From: Deltaproteobacteria bacterium
GTDB taxonomy: Bacteria; Myxococcota_A; UBA9042; PHBI01
Length of the DNA: 64,000 nt
Direction: 5' to 3'
NCBI GenBank assembly: GCA_011526585.1
Contig: WYBB01000151.1
Location: 1-64,000 of the forward strand
Shown here: piece after piece, positions 46,063 to 54,744 of the stretch
Position numbering within the stretch: position 1 is the stretch's first letter
Layout of the letters: every line of letters begins with the position of its first letter
Notes under the pieces: model-generated
The model's input: the letters and a program-made list of their open reading frames with translations, nothing else
Told to the model about the DNA's origin: nothing
Database searches by the model: none
Made by a program: the position numbers and the translations under genes

Positions 46063-47031
46063 TCAACGACGCACGTGCGCGCGGGCGGGGTCGCCCGCCG
46101 CGGCTGCCGCGGCCTCCCTGCGCGAGGTCGCGAGCGAGACCCAGACCGAGGCGCCGAGGATGCCGAGGATGATGGCGAGCGAGATCCCGGCGGGGACCTT
46201 GTAGACGTCCATGATCAGCATCTTGACGCCGACGAACACCAGCACGGCCGAGAGCCCGACCTTGAGGTAGCGGAAGCGGTCGACCAGCCCGGCGAGCATG
46301 AAGAAGAGGCTGCGCAGGCCGAGGATGGCGAAGATGTTCGAGGTGAACACGATGAACGGGTCGGTGGTGATGGCGAAGATCGCCGGAATCGAGTCGACCG
46401 CGAAGATGACGTCGGAGACCTCGACCAGGATGAGCGCCATGAAGAGCGGCGTGGCGAGGCGCCTGCCGTTCTCGACGGTGAAGAAGCGGTCGCGGTCGAA
46501 GCGGGTGGTCGAGGGGATGACGCGCCGCGCCCACTTGAGGAACTTCGATTCCTCGGGCGATTCGGCGTGGTTGCGGGTGAAGAACATCTTGATGCCGGTC
46601 AGCACCAGGAAGCCGCCGAAGACGTAGATGAGCCAGTGGAAGCGCTCGATGGCCGCGACGCCGCCGAGGATCATCGCGGCGCGCAGGACCAGCGCCGTCA
46701 GGATGCCCCAGAAGAGCACGCGGTGCTGGTAGATCGCCGGGATGCCGAGGGCGCCGAAGATCATGACGAAGACGAAGATGTTGTCGACCGAGAGCGACTT
46801 CTCGATGACGTAGCCCGTCAGGTACTCGGTGCCCTTGGCCGTGCCGAACTCGAGGAAGACCCAGCCGCCGAAGAGCAGCGCGAGCGAGACCCAGACGGCG
46901 CTCCAGATCGCCGCCTCCTTGAAGCCCACGACGTGGGACTTGCGGTGGAAGATGCCGAGGTCGAGCGCGAGCATGAGCAGGACGAAGCCGACGAAGGCCG
47001 CCCACATGACGGGTGAGCCGATGCTTTCCAT
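46063..47031 (-). CDS. TerC/Alx-family membrane protein
   Basis: 322 residues with about eight TM helices; motif acidic residues in membrane segments: 'LALDLGIFHRKSHVVGFKEAAIWSAVWVSLAL', 'GYVIEKSLSVDNIFVFVMIF', 'ILVEVSDVIFAVDSIPAIFAIT' are diagnostic. The family exports or handles Mn2+/metal ions and is often controlled by Mn2+ riboswitches. The 45 bases upstream are too short to hold one. Confidence 0.92.
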   Translation of the reverse strand: MESIGSPVMWAAFVGFVLLMLALDLGIFHRKSHVVGFKEAAIWSAVWVSLALLFGGWVFLEFGTAKGTEYLTGYVIEKSLSVDNIFVFVMIFGALGIPAIYQHRVLFWGILTALVLRAAMILGGVAAIERFHWLIYVFGGFLVLTGIKMFFTRNHAESPEESKFLKWARRVIPSTTRFDRDRFFTVENGRRLATPLFMALILVEVSDVIFAVDSIPAIFAITTDPFIVFTSNIFAILGLRSLFFMLAGLVDRFRYLKVGLSAVLVFVGVKMLIMDVYKVPAGISLAIILGILGASVWVSLATSRREAAAAAAGDPARAHVRR

Positions 47032-47076
47032 GGTTCAGGTCTCCGGGTCGCCGAGCGACGCGACCGGGTGGCGGGC

Positions 47077-47406
47077 TCAGTCGAAGAGGTTGCGCAGCGT
47101 GGAGAAGAAACCGCCGCCGCGCGGCCCGTCATCGTCATCGTCGTCGCTGTCGTCGTCGCGGCGTCGACGGTCGTCGTAGTCGCGGGCACGGCGGTCGTCG
47201 TCGCGCCCCGCCCAGCGCTCGCCGCCGGCGCGTCCGCCGCGCGGCTCGGCGCGGCGATCCTCGGCGGGCTCCTGGGCGCGCGCGATGAGGCGCTCGAGCT
47301 CACCACGGTCGAGCCACACGCCGCGGCACGCAGGGCAGACGTCGATCGTCACGCCATCGCGGGTCTTCTCGACCAGGACTTCGACATCACAACGGGGGCA
47401 GTGCAT
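47077..47406 (-). CDS. zf-TFIIB-type zinc ribbon protein
   Basis: 109 residues. N-terminal zinc ribbon 'CPRCDVEVLVEK', 'DVCPACRGVWLDRGELERLI' (two CxxC), then a highly charged Asp/Arg-rich low-complexity tail (RDYDDRRRRDDDSDDDDDD) ending in FFSTLRNLFD. Function unknown; domain is common in Proteobacteria. Probably in one unit with terC. Confidence 0.85.
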   Translation of the reverse strand: MHCPRCDVEVLVEKTRDGVTIDVCPACRGVWLDRGELERLIARAQEPAEDRRAEPRGGRAGGERWAGRDDDRRARDYDDRRRRDDDSDDDDDDGPRGGGFFSTLRNLFD

Positions 47407-47539
47407 CGGCGGGTCTCCTTGACGTGCGAATCGGCAGCGGGGATCGGCCGCGCTCGGGGCGAGCGCGCGGGGGGGAAGTTCGCGACCGCCGGCAAGTTCG
47501 ACAATCAGGAAGTTTCGACTCGATCATCCGAAAAAGTCG

Positions 47540-47545
47540 TATCAT
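47540..47545 (+). promoter_or_regulatory. Possible -10 element of a leaderless nhaR-like gene
   Basis: TATCAT matches TATAAT at five of six positions and ends six bases before ATG 47552, placing the start point at the A of the ATG. No Shine-Dalgarno is visible. No convincing -35 box, so low confidence. Confidence 0.3.
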
Positions 47546-47551
47546 CGAGCG

Positions 47552-48475
47552 ATGAGCGACTGGCTGAACTATCACCACCTCCTTTACTTCTGGACGGTCG
47601 CGCGCGAGGGCGGGGTCGGCCTGGCGGGCCAGCGGCTGCGCCTGTCCCCGCAGACGATCAGCGGCCAGGTCAACGCGCTCGAGGAGGCGCTCGGCGTGCC
47701 GCTCTTCGAGCGTCAGGGGCGGCGCCTCGTGCTCACCGAGACCGGGCGGGTGGTGTACGGCTACGCCGACGAGATCTTTTCGCTCGGGCGCGAGCTCGTC
47801 GACGCCGTGCGTGGTCGACCCACCGGCCGCCCGGCGCGCGTCGTCGTCGGGATCGCCGAGGTCGTGCCCAAGCTCATCGCCAAGCGCCTGCTGGCGCCCG
47901 CGCTCACCCCCGACCAGGAGCCGCCACTGCAGCTCGTGTGTCGCGAAGACGCCGCGGACCGCCTGCTCGTCGAGCTGGCCGCCCACCGTCTCGATGCGCT
48001 CGTGCTCGACCGGCCGCTACCGCCGGGCAGCGGCATCAAGGCCTTCAACCACCCGCTCGGTGACACCGGCACCACCTTCTTCGCCGCGCGTCGACTCGCC
48101 AGGACGCTGCGCGCCGGCTTCCCGGCGTCCCTGGACGGGTGCCCGGTGTTGCTCCCGACGGAGGAGGCGGCCGTGCGCCGCGGGCTCGAGGACTGGTTCC
48201 ACACGAGCGGGATCCGCCCGCGCGTCGTCGCCGAGTTCGACGACAGCGCGCTCATGAAGACCTTCGGACAGGACGGGCTCGGGGCCTTCCCGGCGCCGAC
48301 CGCCATCGCCTCCGAGGTGGCGGCGCAGCACGGCGTCGTGCCGATCGGGGAGGTCGACTCGGTGCGCGAGCGCTTCTTCGTCGTCACGATGCAGCGCCGC
48401 CTCGAGCATCCGGCGATCAAGGCGCTCGCCGAGCGGGCGCGCGCCGAGCTCTTCGCCGACTCCCGGCGGCGCTGA
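47552..48475 (+). CDS. nhaR: LysR-family regulator, NhaR-like
   Basis: 307 residues. N-terminal HTH 'LNYHHLLYFWTVAREGGVGLAGQRLRLSPQTISGQVNALEEALGVPLFERQGR' is characteristic of NhaR, whose Trp-Leu-Asn-Tyr-His start differs from most LysR proteins. The ligand domain ends 'RRLEHPAIKALAERARAELF'. NhaR controls Na+/H+ antiport in E. coli; no antiporter gene is nearby here. Confidence 0.85.
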   Translation: MSDWLNYHHLLYFWTVAREGGVGLAGQRLRLSPQTISGQVNALEEALGVPLFERQGRRLVLTETGRVVYGYADEIFSLGRELVDAVRGRPTGRPARVVVGIAEVVPKLIAKRLLAPALTPDQEPPLQLVCREDAADRLLVELAAHRLDALVLDRPLPPGSGIKAFNHPLGDTGTTFFAARRLARTLRAGFPASLDGCPVLLPTEEAAVRRGLEDWFHTSGIRPRVVAEFDDSALMKTFGQDGLGAFPAPTAIASEVAAQHGVVPIGEVDSVRERFFVVTMQRRLEHPAIKALAERARAELFADSRRR

Positions 48476-48502
48476 GGTGGCCAAGAGAGGTCCGTGCCAG
48501 GC

Positions 48503-48568
48503 GGGCGGCCACGAGGGCCGCCCCTACGATCGGGTACCTGCCAGGCGGCGGCCACGAGGCCGCCCTGC
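48503..48568 (+). repeat. REP-like palindromes, copies 6 and 7
   Basis: Copy 6 at 48503-48527 is the consensus (GGGCGGCC-ACGAG-GGCCGCCC-CTAC). Copy 7 at 48547-48568 is shorter (GGCGGCC-ACGA-GGCCGCC, then CTGCGG). Both are preceded by GCCAGGCG, a further local duplication. They fill the space between two convergent genes and could act as a bidirectional terminator. Confidence 0.85.
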
Positions 48569-48570
48569 GG

Positions 48571-51500
48571 TCAGCGGCGGTAGACGATGAAGCTCGTGCG
48601 CGCGACGCTCTCTTCGCCTTCCCGGGCGATGACGGTGATCTCGTTGGGGCCCGGGTCGAGGGCGAGCGAGGCGGAGAAGGCGAGCGAGGCCTCCTGACCG
48701 CGGACCTCCTCGCGCAGGGTCTCGGCCGCGCGGAAGAAGACCTTGTCGCGGCCGCGGAAGATGTAGATCAGGCGGCGCTTGCTGCCGGTCGCGGCGAAGC
48801 GGGCGACGCCTTCGAGGGGCAGATCGGCGAGCTCGGTGAAGGCCGGCGTCGCGGCGAGGTCGAGGACCGGTGGCCGGTGGTGGGCGAGCGCGCGCACGGC
48901 GTCGCGGGTGGCGCCTCCCTCGTCGGCGAGGCGCACACGCTCGGCCGGGAGGTAGCCGCGGCGCTCGTGGGCCTCGTCGAGCCAGCGCACCTCGAGCCAG
49001 TCGCCGACCTTGCCGGTCACCTCGAGGACCGCGCCGGGGTTGGCCTCGGCGACCTCGGGCGCGTCGCGGCTGGCGCCGGCGTGCAGGCGCGTGGCGACGT
49101 TGGGGAGCACGGCGAAGGCGGTGAGCGCCGCGCGGTTCGGCAGCGCGTCGGGGAAGATCGCGAGCTCGATCGGGGTCGTGCCGGGCGCGGACAGCGTGCC
49201 GGCGGTGTCGTGGAGCTCGAGCCCGAGCTCGACCAGGCGCGCCTTGAGGCCGGGCTTGACCTCGAGCTCGAAGACCGCCGGGCGTGACTCGCCGGGCGCG
49301 AGTGCGCCGAGCTCCTGGCGGCCGAGGTGGATGAAGACCTCGGGGCCCGATTCGTTGCGCAGGGTGGCGAGCACCGAGCGCGCGGGGCCGGCGCCGATGT
49401 TGGTGACGAAGACCTGCAGGCGCACGCGCTCGCCGCGTTGCAGGAGGCCGTCGCCGTTGCCGGCCGCGGTGGAGGCGTCGTCGATCTGGGTCGCGTGCGC
49501 GAAGACCGGCGGCGGCATCGGCACGACCGCGAGCGGCGTGGAGGTGGTCGCGGCGATTGGCTCGCCGTCGCTGTAGAGCTTGACGGCGACGTCGTCGCCC
49601 ATTCGGGCGACGCCGGCGGGCAGGCGGGTGGTGAAGCTCTTGGTGAGGGTGGCGCCGGGCTCGAGGTAGCCGATGGCGAGCTCACGGCCCGCCAGACCCG
49701 GGATCCGGGTCGCGAGCTCCGCGTGCAGGCGCGCGACCGGGCGCTTGGAGAGGTTCTTGACGCGCAGGCTGACGGTCAGGCTGGCGCCGGCCTCGGTCTC
49801 GGCGGGCAGGGTGAGCGAGACCTCGAGCGCCTTGCCGTTGGCGGGGCGCGGACCGGCGCGCCAGTCGATGCCCGCGGGGCGCAGCGCGTCTTCGAGGCGG
49901 CGGTCCTCGAGCTCCTGGCGCGGTGGGAAGAAGCCGGCGAGCTGCACGAGCGCCTGCTTGCGGTCGGCGGCGGGCGCGGCGGTGAGCACGTCCTTGGCCA
50001 GGCGCACGGCGGCGTCGGGCACACGCGCCTCGCCGCGGCGCTGGCGGTGCGTCGGGGTGCGGGTGTCGTCGAGCAGGCGCAGCACGATGGCGGGTTTGTC
50101 GCGGCGGGTCTTCTCGCTCGAGAGGTGGGCGGACAGGGACGCCTCGCCGCCCGCGGTCTCCGGGGCCGGCAGGAGATCCATGCGCCCGTCGAAGGGGAGC
50201 TCGGGTGCGGTCGAGGGCGCGCGCAGGGTGACGAGGTCGATGTCGGGCACGATGCCGACGCCCTGGATCGAGACGTCGCCGGGCGTGAGGTACTGCGCGA
50301 CGGTGAGCTTGAGCGCCGCGTCGTCGATGCGATAGACGACCTGGACCGAGCCCTTGCCGAAGGTGCGCTGCCCGATGACGAGCGCGCGGTCGTTGCGCTT
50401 GAGGGCGCCGGCGACGATCTCCGAGGCCGAGGCGGAGCCGCGGTTGACGAGCACGACGAGCGGGAGGTCCGGGCGCGTGCCGGATTGGGTGGCGTGGCTC
50501 TCGTCGCGCTCGCGCCCGCCCTCGCGCACGGTGGTGACGATGGTGCCCGCCGAGAGGAAGGCGTCGGAGATGGCGATCGCCTTCTCGAGGAGGCCGCCGG
50601 GGTTGTCGCGCAGATCGAGCACCAGTCCCTGGAGGCCGCCGGGGGCTTTTTCGAGGCGGGTCAGCGCGGCGGTGAGGTCGGCGTCGGTCGTCTCCTGGAA
50701 GCCGCGCACGTGCACCCAACCGATGCCGTCGCCGAGGGAGGCCTCCTCGACCGAGGGGAGCTGGATCTCGCGACGCACGAGCTTGAAGGGGCGTGCCTCC
50801 TTCCAGGTGGCCTCGGCGCGCGGGCGGGCGATCCAGAGGATCACCTCGCTGCCCGGCTCGCCGCGCAGCAGGTTGACCGCCTCGTCGAGCGCCATGCTGA
50901 TCGTCGAGGCACCGCCGATCTGCACGATGCGATCGTCGGGCTCGAGGCCGGCTTCGGCGGCCGGCGTGTCGCGCATGACCTGCTGGATGACGAGGTAGCC
51001 GTCGACCTCGCCGACGGTGATGCCGAGGCCGCCGAAGCGGCCCTTCTGCGAGAGCTGGAGCTCGCGGTAGGTGCGCGGCGTGAGCAGCGAGGTGTGGGGA
51101 TCGAGGGTCGCGAGGAGCCCGTTGACGGCGGCGTACTCGAGCGCTTCGAGGTCGACCTGGGGCGGCAGGTGGCGCTCGAGGAACTCGAAGACGTCGACGA
51201 GCTTCCAGTTGAGCTCGAAGAGGTCGTCGACCTTGTCGAGCGGGAAGAGGCGCGTGACCTCGCCGACGGTGACGTGCAGGACCGCGGGCTCCGCGTCGGA
51301 ATTCGGCGTGGTCTCGCCGATCGACGCGCCGTCGCGGGTGACGACCAGCACGCGCACCTCGGGCACCTCGGCCTGCACGCGCCAGAGCGCGGCGGCGGCC
51401 ATGCGGCGCGGGTCGATGCGCTCGGGCGCGACGTAGTGGGCGCGCAGGTGACCGACGACGCGCGCGAGCATGCGCGCCTTGGCGAGGTCGTAGGTGCCGG

Positions 51501-51714
51501 TGCGGTCGGTCTTGGCGCGAGCGCCGTCGAAGTGCCAGCCGCGGTCGCCGGGGAAGCCCCAGCTCAGGGTCAGCGCCAGCGCGGTGACGAAGCTGCCGAT
51601 CGCGAAGGCGTGGCGGCGGGCGAGGCGGAAGCCGGCGCGCGGGCGACGGGGCGCGTGGGCCTGGTCGGCGGCGGGCCGCGTGAGCTCGGCCCCTACGGCG
51701 TGCGCCTCGGGCAT
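48571..51714 (-). CDS. S41 (C-terminal processing) peptidase, long MXAN_5808-like form
   Basis: 1047 residues from ATG 51714; one N-terminal TM anchor (FAIGSFVTALALTLSW). PDZ domain ~225-295 ('GGLGITVGEVDGYLVIQQV'), S41 core ~315-495 with 'LRDNPGGLLEKAI', the nucleophile in GSASASEIVAG (~425) and Lys in RTFGKGSVQVVY (~450). Beyond the usual ~450 residues it carries ~550 more: two CARDB-like beta domains ('ASLTVSLRVKNLSKRPVARL', 'GNGDGLLQRGERVRLQVFVTN') and an SH3-like segment ('VLEVTGKVGDWLEVRW'). The extended architecture is one I associate with myxobacteria. Periplasmic processing protease; substrate unknown. Confidence 0.88.
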   Translation of the reverse strand: MPEAHAVGAELTRPAADQAHAPRRPRAGFRLARRHAFAIGSFVTALALTLSWGFPGDRGWHFDGARAKTDRTGTYDLAKARMLARVVGHLRAHYVAPERIDPRRMAAAALWRVQAEVPEVRVLVVTRDGASIGETTPNSDAEPAVLHVTVGEVTRLFPLDKVDDLFELNWKLVDVFEFLERHLPPQVDLEALEYAAVNGLLATLDPHTSLLTPRTYRELQLSQKGRFGGLGITVGEVDGYLVIQQVMRDTPAAEAGLEPDDRIVQIGGASTISMALDEAVNLLRGEPGSEVILWIARPRAEATWKEARPFKLVRREIQLPSVEEASLGDGIGWVHVRGFQETTDADLTAALTRLEKAPGGLQGLVLDLRDNPGGLLEKAIAISDAFLSAGTIVTTVREGGRERDESHATQSGTRPDLPLVVLVNRGSASASEIVAGALKRNDRALVIGQRTFGKGSVQVVYRIDDAALKLTVAQYLTPGDVSIQGVGIVPDIDLVTLRAPSTAPELPFDGRMDLLPAPETAGGEASLSAHLSSEKTRRDKPAIVLRLLDDTRTPTHRQRRGEARVPDAAVRLAKDVLTAAPAADRKQALVQLAGFFPPRQELEDRRLEDALRPAGIDWRAGPRPANGKALEVSLTLPAETEAGASLTVSLRVKNLSKRPVARLHAELATRIPGLAGRELAIGYLEPGATLTKSFTTRLPAGVARMGDDVAVKLYSDGEPIAATTSTPLAVVPMPPPVFAHATQIDDASTAAGNGDGLLQRGERVRLQVFVTNIGAGPARSVLATLRNESGPEVFIHLGRQELGALAPGESRPAVFELEVKPGLKARLVELGLELHDTAGTLSAPGTTPIELAIFPDALPNRAALTAFAVLPNVATRLHAGASRDAPEVAEANPGAVLEVTGKVGDWLEVRWLDEAHERRGYLPAERVRLADEGGATRDAVRALAHHRPPVLDLAATPAFTELADLPLEGVARFAATGSKRRLIYIFRGRDKVFFRAAETLREEVRGQEASLAFSASLALDPGPNEITVIAREGEESVARTSFIVYRR

Positions 51715-51793
51715 CGGGTCTCGTGTAGCACAACCGGGCACGGGGCGAGAACTCTGGTGCGCTGGTGTCGCATTCCGCGCTATCGTCGCGGGG

Positions 51794-54007
51794 ATGGACA
51801 CGACGGCCGGCTATCCGAACGATCTCGAATTCCTGGGCGCGGCGCTCGACCTCCTGCGCGTGCGCGCGCGCATCCGCATCGCCGAGCGCGAGCGCCTGGG
51901 GTTGGCGGTGCGCGACCCGGTGCTGTCGATCTCGGAGCCGGTGGCCGACGTCGAGGCGCTCGAGGGCGAGCTGGCGGACAAGGCGGCGCGCCACGCGGCG
52001 CGGCTCGAGGCGGGGGGCTTCGCGCCCGCGCTGCTCAGGCTGCAGGCGGACTTCGCGCTCGACGAATTCGAGCGCGACGTGCTGCTCCTGTGCCTGGCGC
52101 CGGCGATCGACGGCAGCTTCAACGGCCTCTTCGGGCGCGCCAAGGGGTCGGCGTATCGCTCGGCGCTCGACGTCGACGCGGCGCTGACCCTGCTCACCGA
52201 CAGCTTCGAGGAGCGCATGGCGCGCCGCGCGGCGTTCACCCTGTCGGGGCGCCTCTTGCGGAACAGCCTCTTGCTCGTCGGGCGGGGGCACGGCGACGGC
52301 GACGACTTCCTCGCGCTCGAGCTCAAGCTGCCGCCGCGCCTGGTGGCGCTGCTCCTCGGGCAGGCCGGCGAGGACGAGTCGCTGCAATCGTTCTCGCGCC
52401 TCGTCGAGCCGAGCGAGACCTTCGAGCAGGTGATCCTGCCGCTCGAGGACAAGCGGCGCCTGCTCGAGCTCGTCGCGCTGCACGAGGCGTATCTCAAGGC
52501 GCTGCGCGAGTGGGGGCTCGAGCGCGCCATCGCCTACGGGCGGGGCGTCACGCTCTTGTTCTCGGGTGCGCCGGGCACCGGCAAGACGCTGACGGCGCGC
52601 GCGCTGGCGCATCACCTCGGGCTCAGGCTCCTGCTCGTCGACTCGTCGCGGCTGGCCGGCCAGGCCGCGCACTTCGAGCAGAACCTCGAGAACCTCCTGC
52701 GCGAGGCGCGGCTGCAGCGCGCGATCCTCTTCTTCGACGAGTGCGAGGGGCTCTTCGCGGCGCCGCAGCGCTTCGGCGGGCACGTACCGGCGCTCTTGCA
52801 GGCGCTCGAGCGCTTCGACGGGGTGTGCATCCTCGCGACCAACGTGCCCAAGGCGCTCGACCACGCGCTCGATCGGCGGATCCTCTATCGCGTGGCGTTC
52901 GAGATGCCGTCGCCGGCGATGCGCGAGGCGATCTGGCGGGTGCACCTGCCGCCGACGGTACCGCTGGCGCCGGACGTCGACATCGGCTACCTGGCGCGGC
53001 GCTTCGAGTTCGCCGGCGGCTACATCAAGAACACCGTGCTCTTGGCGGCGGGCGCGGCGGCCTCGCGCGCGGTGCTCGAGGGGGCGCGGCGCGCGCAGGA
53101 GGGAGGCGGCGACGGCGGGGCGGCGAGCGCGCCGGCGGCGATCGCGCAGCGCGATCTGATGGAGGGCGCGTGGAGTCAGATCCGCCATCGCCTCGCCGAC
53201 TATGCCGATCGCGACGTGGCGGACCTGAAACTCTCGGATCTGATCCTGCCGCCGGACATCAAGAAGCAGATCGTCGAGATCATCGAGGCGGTCTCGGCTC
53301 AGGGCACGGTCTTCCGCGACTGGGGCTTCGGGAGAAAGTTCAATAAGGGCCGGGGCTTATCGGCACTCTTCGACGGCGAGCCCGGCACCGGCAAGACGCT
53401 CTCGGCGGAGGTGATCGCCGCCGAGCTCGGGCTCTCGCTGATGCGCGTCAACGTCGCCAACGTGGTCTCGAAGTACATCGGCGAGACCGAGAAGAACCTG
53501 ACGCGCGTGTTCGCCGAGGCGCGCGGCTCGCAGTCGATCCTGCTCTTCGACGAGGCCGACTCGCTCTTCTCCAAGCGCGTGGAGGTCAAGCAGGCCAACG
53601 ATCGCTTCGCCAACATGGAGGTCAACGTGCTCTTGCAGCTGATCGAGCGCTACGACGGCCTCGTGATGCTGACGACGAACCTCAAGACCTCGCTCGACAA
53701 CGCCCTGGAGCGGCGCCTCTCGTTCAAGATCAACTTCCCGTTCCCCGATGCGCCGATGCGCGCGACGATCTGGCGGCAGCTCCTGCCAGAGACCGCGCCG
53801 CTGACGGACGACATCGACTTCGAAGCGCTCGGCGAGAGCTTCGAGCTCTCGGGCGGGTCGATCAAGAACGCGGTCTTGCGCGCGGCCTACCGCGCGGCGG
53901 CGCAGCACCTGCCGCTCGGCATGGACCTCTTCGAGGAGGCCGCCAAGCGCGAGTGCCAGGCGGCCGGCAAGCTCTTCCGGGTCATCAAGCGCACGGAGCA
54001 CTGGTAG
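51794..54007 (+). CDS. Tandem AAA+ ATPase
   Basis: 737 residues. N-terminal ~220 residues are winged-helix/helical. AAA domain 1: Walker A SGAPGTGKT (~257), Walker B ILFFDECEG (~312). AAA domain 2: Walker A DGEPGTGKT (~529-536), 'VNVANVVSKYIGETEKNLTRVF', Walker B ILLFDEADS (~582), 'TTNLKTSLDNALERRLSFKINFPFP'. The second domain is like ATPases found beside contractile injection systems and other remodelling loci, but no such cluster is here. The AAA1 domain has KNTV/IKN-type sensor segments, so both rings may be active. Confidence 0.88.
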   Translation: MDTTAGYPNDLEFLGAALDLLRVRARIRIAERERLGLAVRDPVLSISEPVADVEALEGELADKAARHAARLEAGGFAPALLRLQADFALDEFERDVLLLCLAPAIDGSFNGLFGRAKGSAYRSALDVDAALTLLTDSFEERMARRAAFTLSGRLLRNSLLLVGRGHGDGDDFLALELKLPPRLVALLLGQAGEDESLQSFSRLVEPSETFEQVILPLEDKRRLLELVALHEAYLKALREWGLERAIAYGRGVTLLFSGAPGTGKTLTARALAHHLGLRLLLVDSSRLAGQAAHFEQNLENLLREARLQRAILFFDECEGLFAAPQRFGGHVPALLQALERFDGVCILATNVPKALDHALDRRILYRVAFEMPSPAMREAIWRVHLPPTVPLAPDVDIGYLARRFEFAGGYIKNTVLLAAGAAASRAVLEGARRAQEGGGDGGAASAPAAIAQRDLMEGAWSQIRHRLADYADRDVADLKLSDLILPPDIKKQIVEIIEAVSAQGTVFRDWGFGRKFNKGRGLSALFDGEPGTGKTLSAEVIAAELGLSLMRVNVANVVSKYIGETEKNLTRVFAEARGSQSILLFDEADSLFSKRVEVKQANDRFANMEVNVLLQLIERYDGLVMLTTNLKTSLDNALERRLSFKINFPFPDAPMRATIWRQLLPETAPLTDDIDFEALGESFELSGGSIKNAVLRAAYRAAAQHLPLGMDLFEEAAKRECQAAGKLFRVIKRTEHW

Positions 54008-54015
54008 TCGCGATC

Positions 54016-54037
54016 AGGCCGACGACGACGTCGGCCT
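54016..54037. terminator. Hairpin between convergent genes
   Basis: AGGCCGACG, loop ACGA, CGTCGGCCT: a perfect 9-bp stem starting 9 bases after the AAA gene stop and 20 bases before the end of the convergent CYTH gene. No U-tract. Confidence 0.5.
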
Positions 54038-54056
54038 TGCGCGGACACGCTCGGGC

Positions 54057-54716
54057 TCAGTCGGGGTAGTCGCTGACGCCTTCGGTCTTCTCGAGAAAGC
54101 GAGCGTACTTGCCCTTGCGCTGGGGGCCGATCTCGATGGCGAGGCGGGCGCAGAGCTCTTCGATGTGCTTCTTGGCGGCGTCGGGCCACAGGGTCTCGCA
54201 CTCGATCTCGGCCTCGATCGAGTCGTCGGGGAAGACGGTCTTGTCGATCTCGAGCACGAAGGCGTCGCTGCGCACCTTCCAGCGACTGTTGACCGTCTTG
54301 CCGAGGATCTTGAGCTTGCCGAACCTGGCCTGCTCCTCGAGCCAGCGGAAGACGAAGCCCGAGGTGTCGAGCTGGGTGCGGCCCCAGTCGAACTCGCGCC
54401 AGTCGTCGAAGGCCATGACCTGCTCGCGCTCCTCGGAGATGAAGATGCCGTCGTGGGTCGACTTGTGGCGCTTGGCGGTGATGGTGATCGGCGGCTTGCC
54501 GAGGCCCTTGGCGGCGCCGACCGGGAACTGGATCTCGCGGGCGCGGAGCATGATGCGCGCCTCGCGCAGGCTGCGCGCGGTGTCGTCGAGGTAGGAGTTC
54601 ACCTGCGTGAAGTGCGCCTCGGGCGGGTCGAGCGAGGCGAGGAGCTTGTCGATCTGGCGCCAGTCCTTGATCGCCATCTTGACTTCGACTTCGGTGTGCT
54701 CGGGGTTGCTGCTCAT
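54057..54716 (-). CDS. CYTH-domain (triphosphate tunnel) protein
   Basis: 219 residues from ATG 54716. N-terminal 'TEVEVKMAI' is the ExExK-type signature, then 'QVNSYLDDTARSL', 'MLRAREI', 'TITAKRHKSTHDGIFISEERE', 'WKVRSDAFVLEIDKTVFPDDSIEAEIECE' place alternating charged residues along a tunnel. CYTH enzymes hydrolyse triphosphates or make cAMP/thiamine-triphosphate products; which one cannot be told. Last gene of a run after the OmpA and HhH genes. Confidence 0.85.
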   Translation of the reverse strand: MSSNPEHTEVEVKMAIKDWRQIDKLLASLDPPEAHFTQVNSYLDDTARSLREARIMLRAREIQFPVGAAKGLGKPPITITAKRHKSTHDGIFISEEREQVMAFDDWREFDWGRTQLDTSGFVFRWLEEQARFGKLKILGKTVNSRWKVRSDAFVLEIDKTVFPDDSIEAEIECETLWPDAAKKHIEELCARLAIEIGPQRKGKYARFLEKTEGVSDYPD

Positions 54717-54744
54717 GGTGATTCTTCCGGTGTGTCGCCGAGGC

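Noticed and set aside
46985..47076. Mn2+ (yybP-ykoY) riboswitch before terC
   Set aside because: Only 45 bases separate it from the zinc-ribbon gene, too short for the aptamer.
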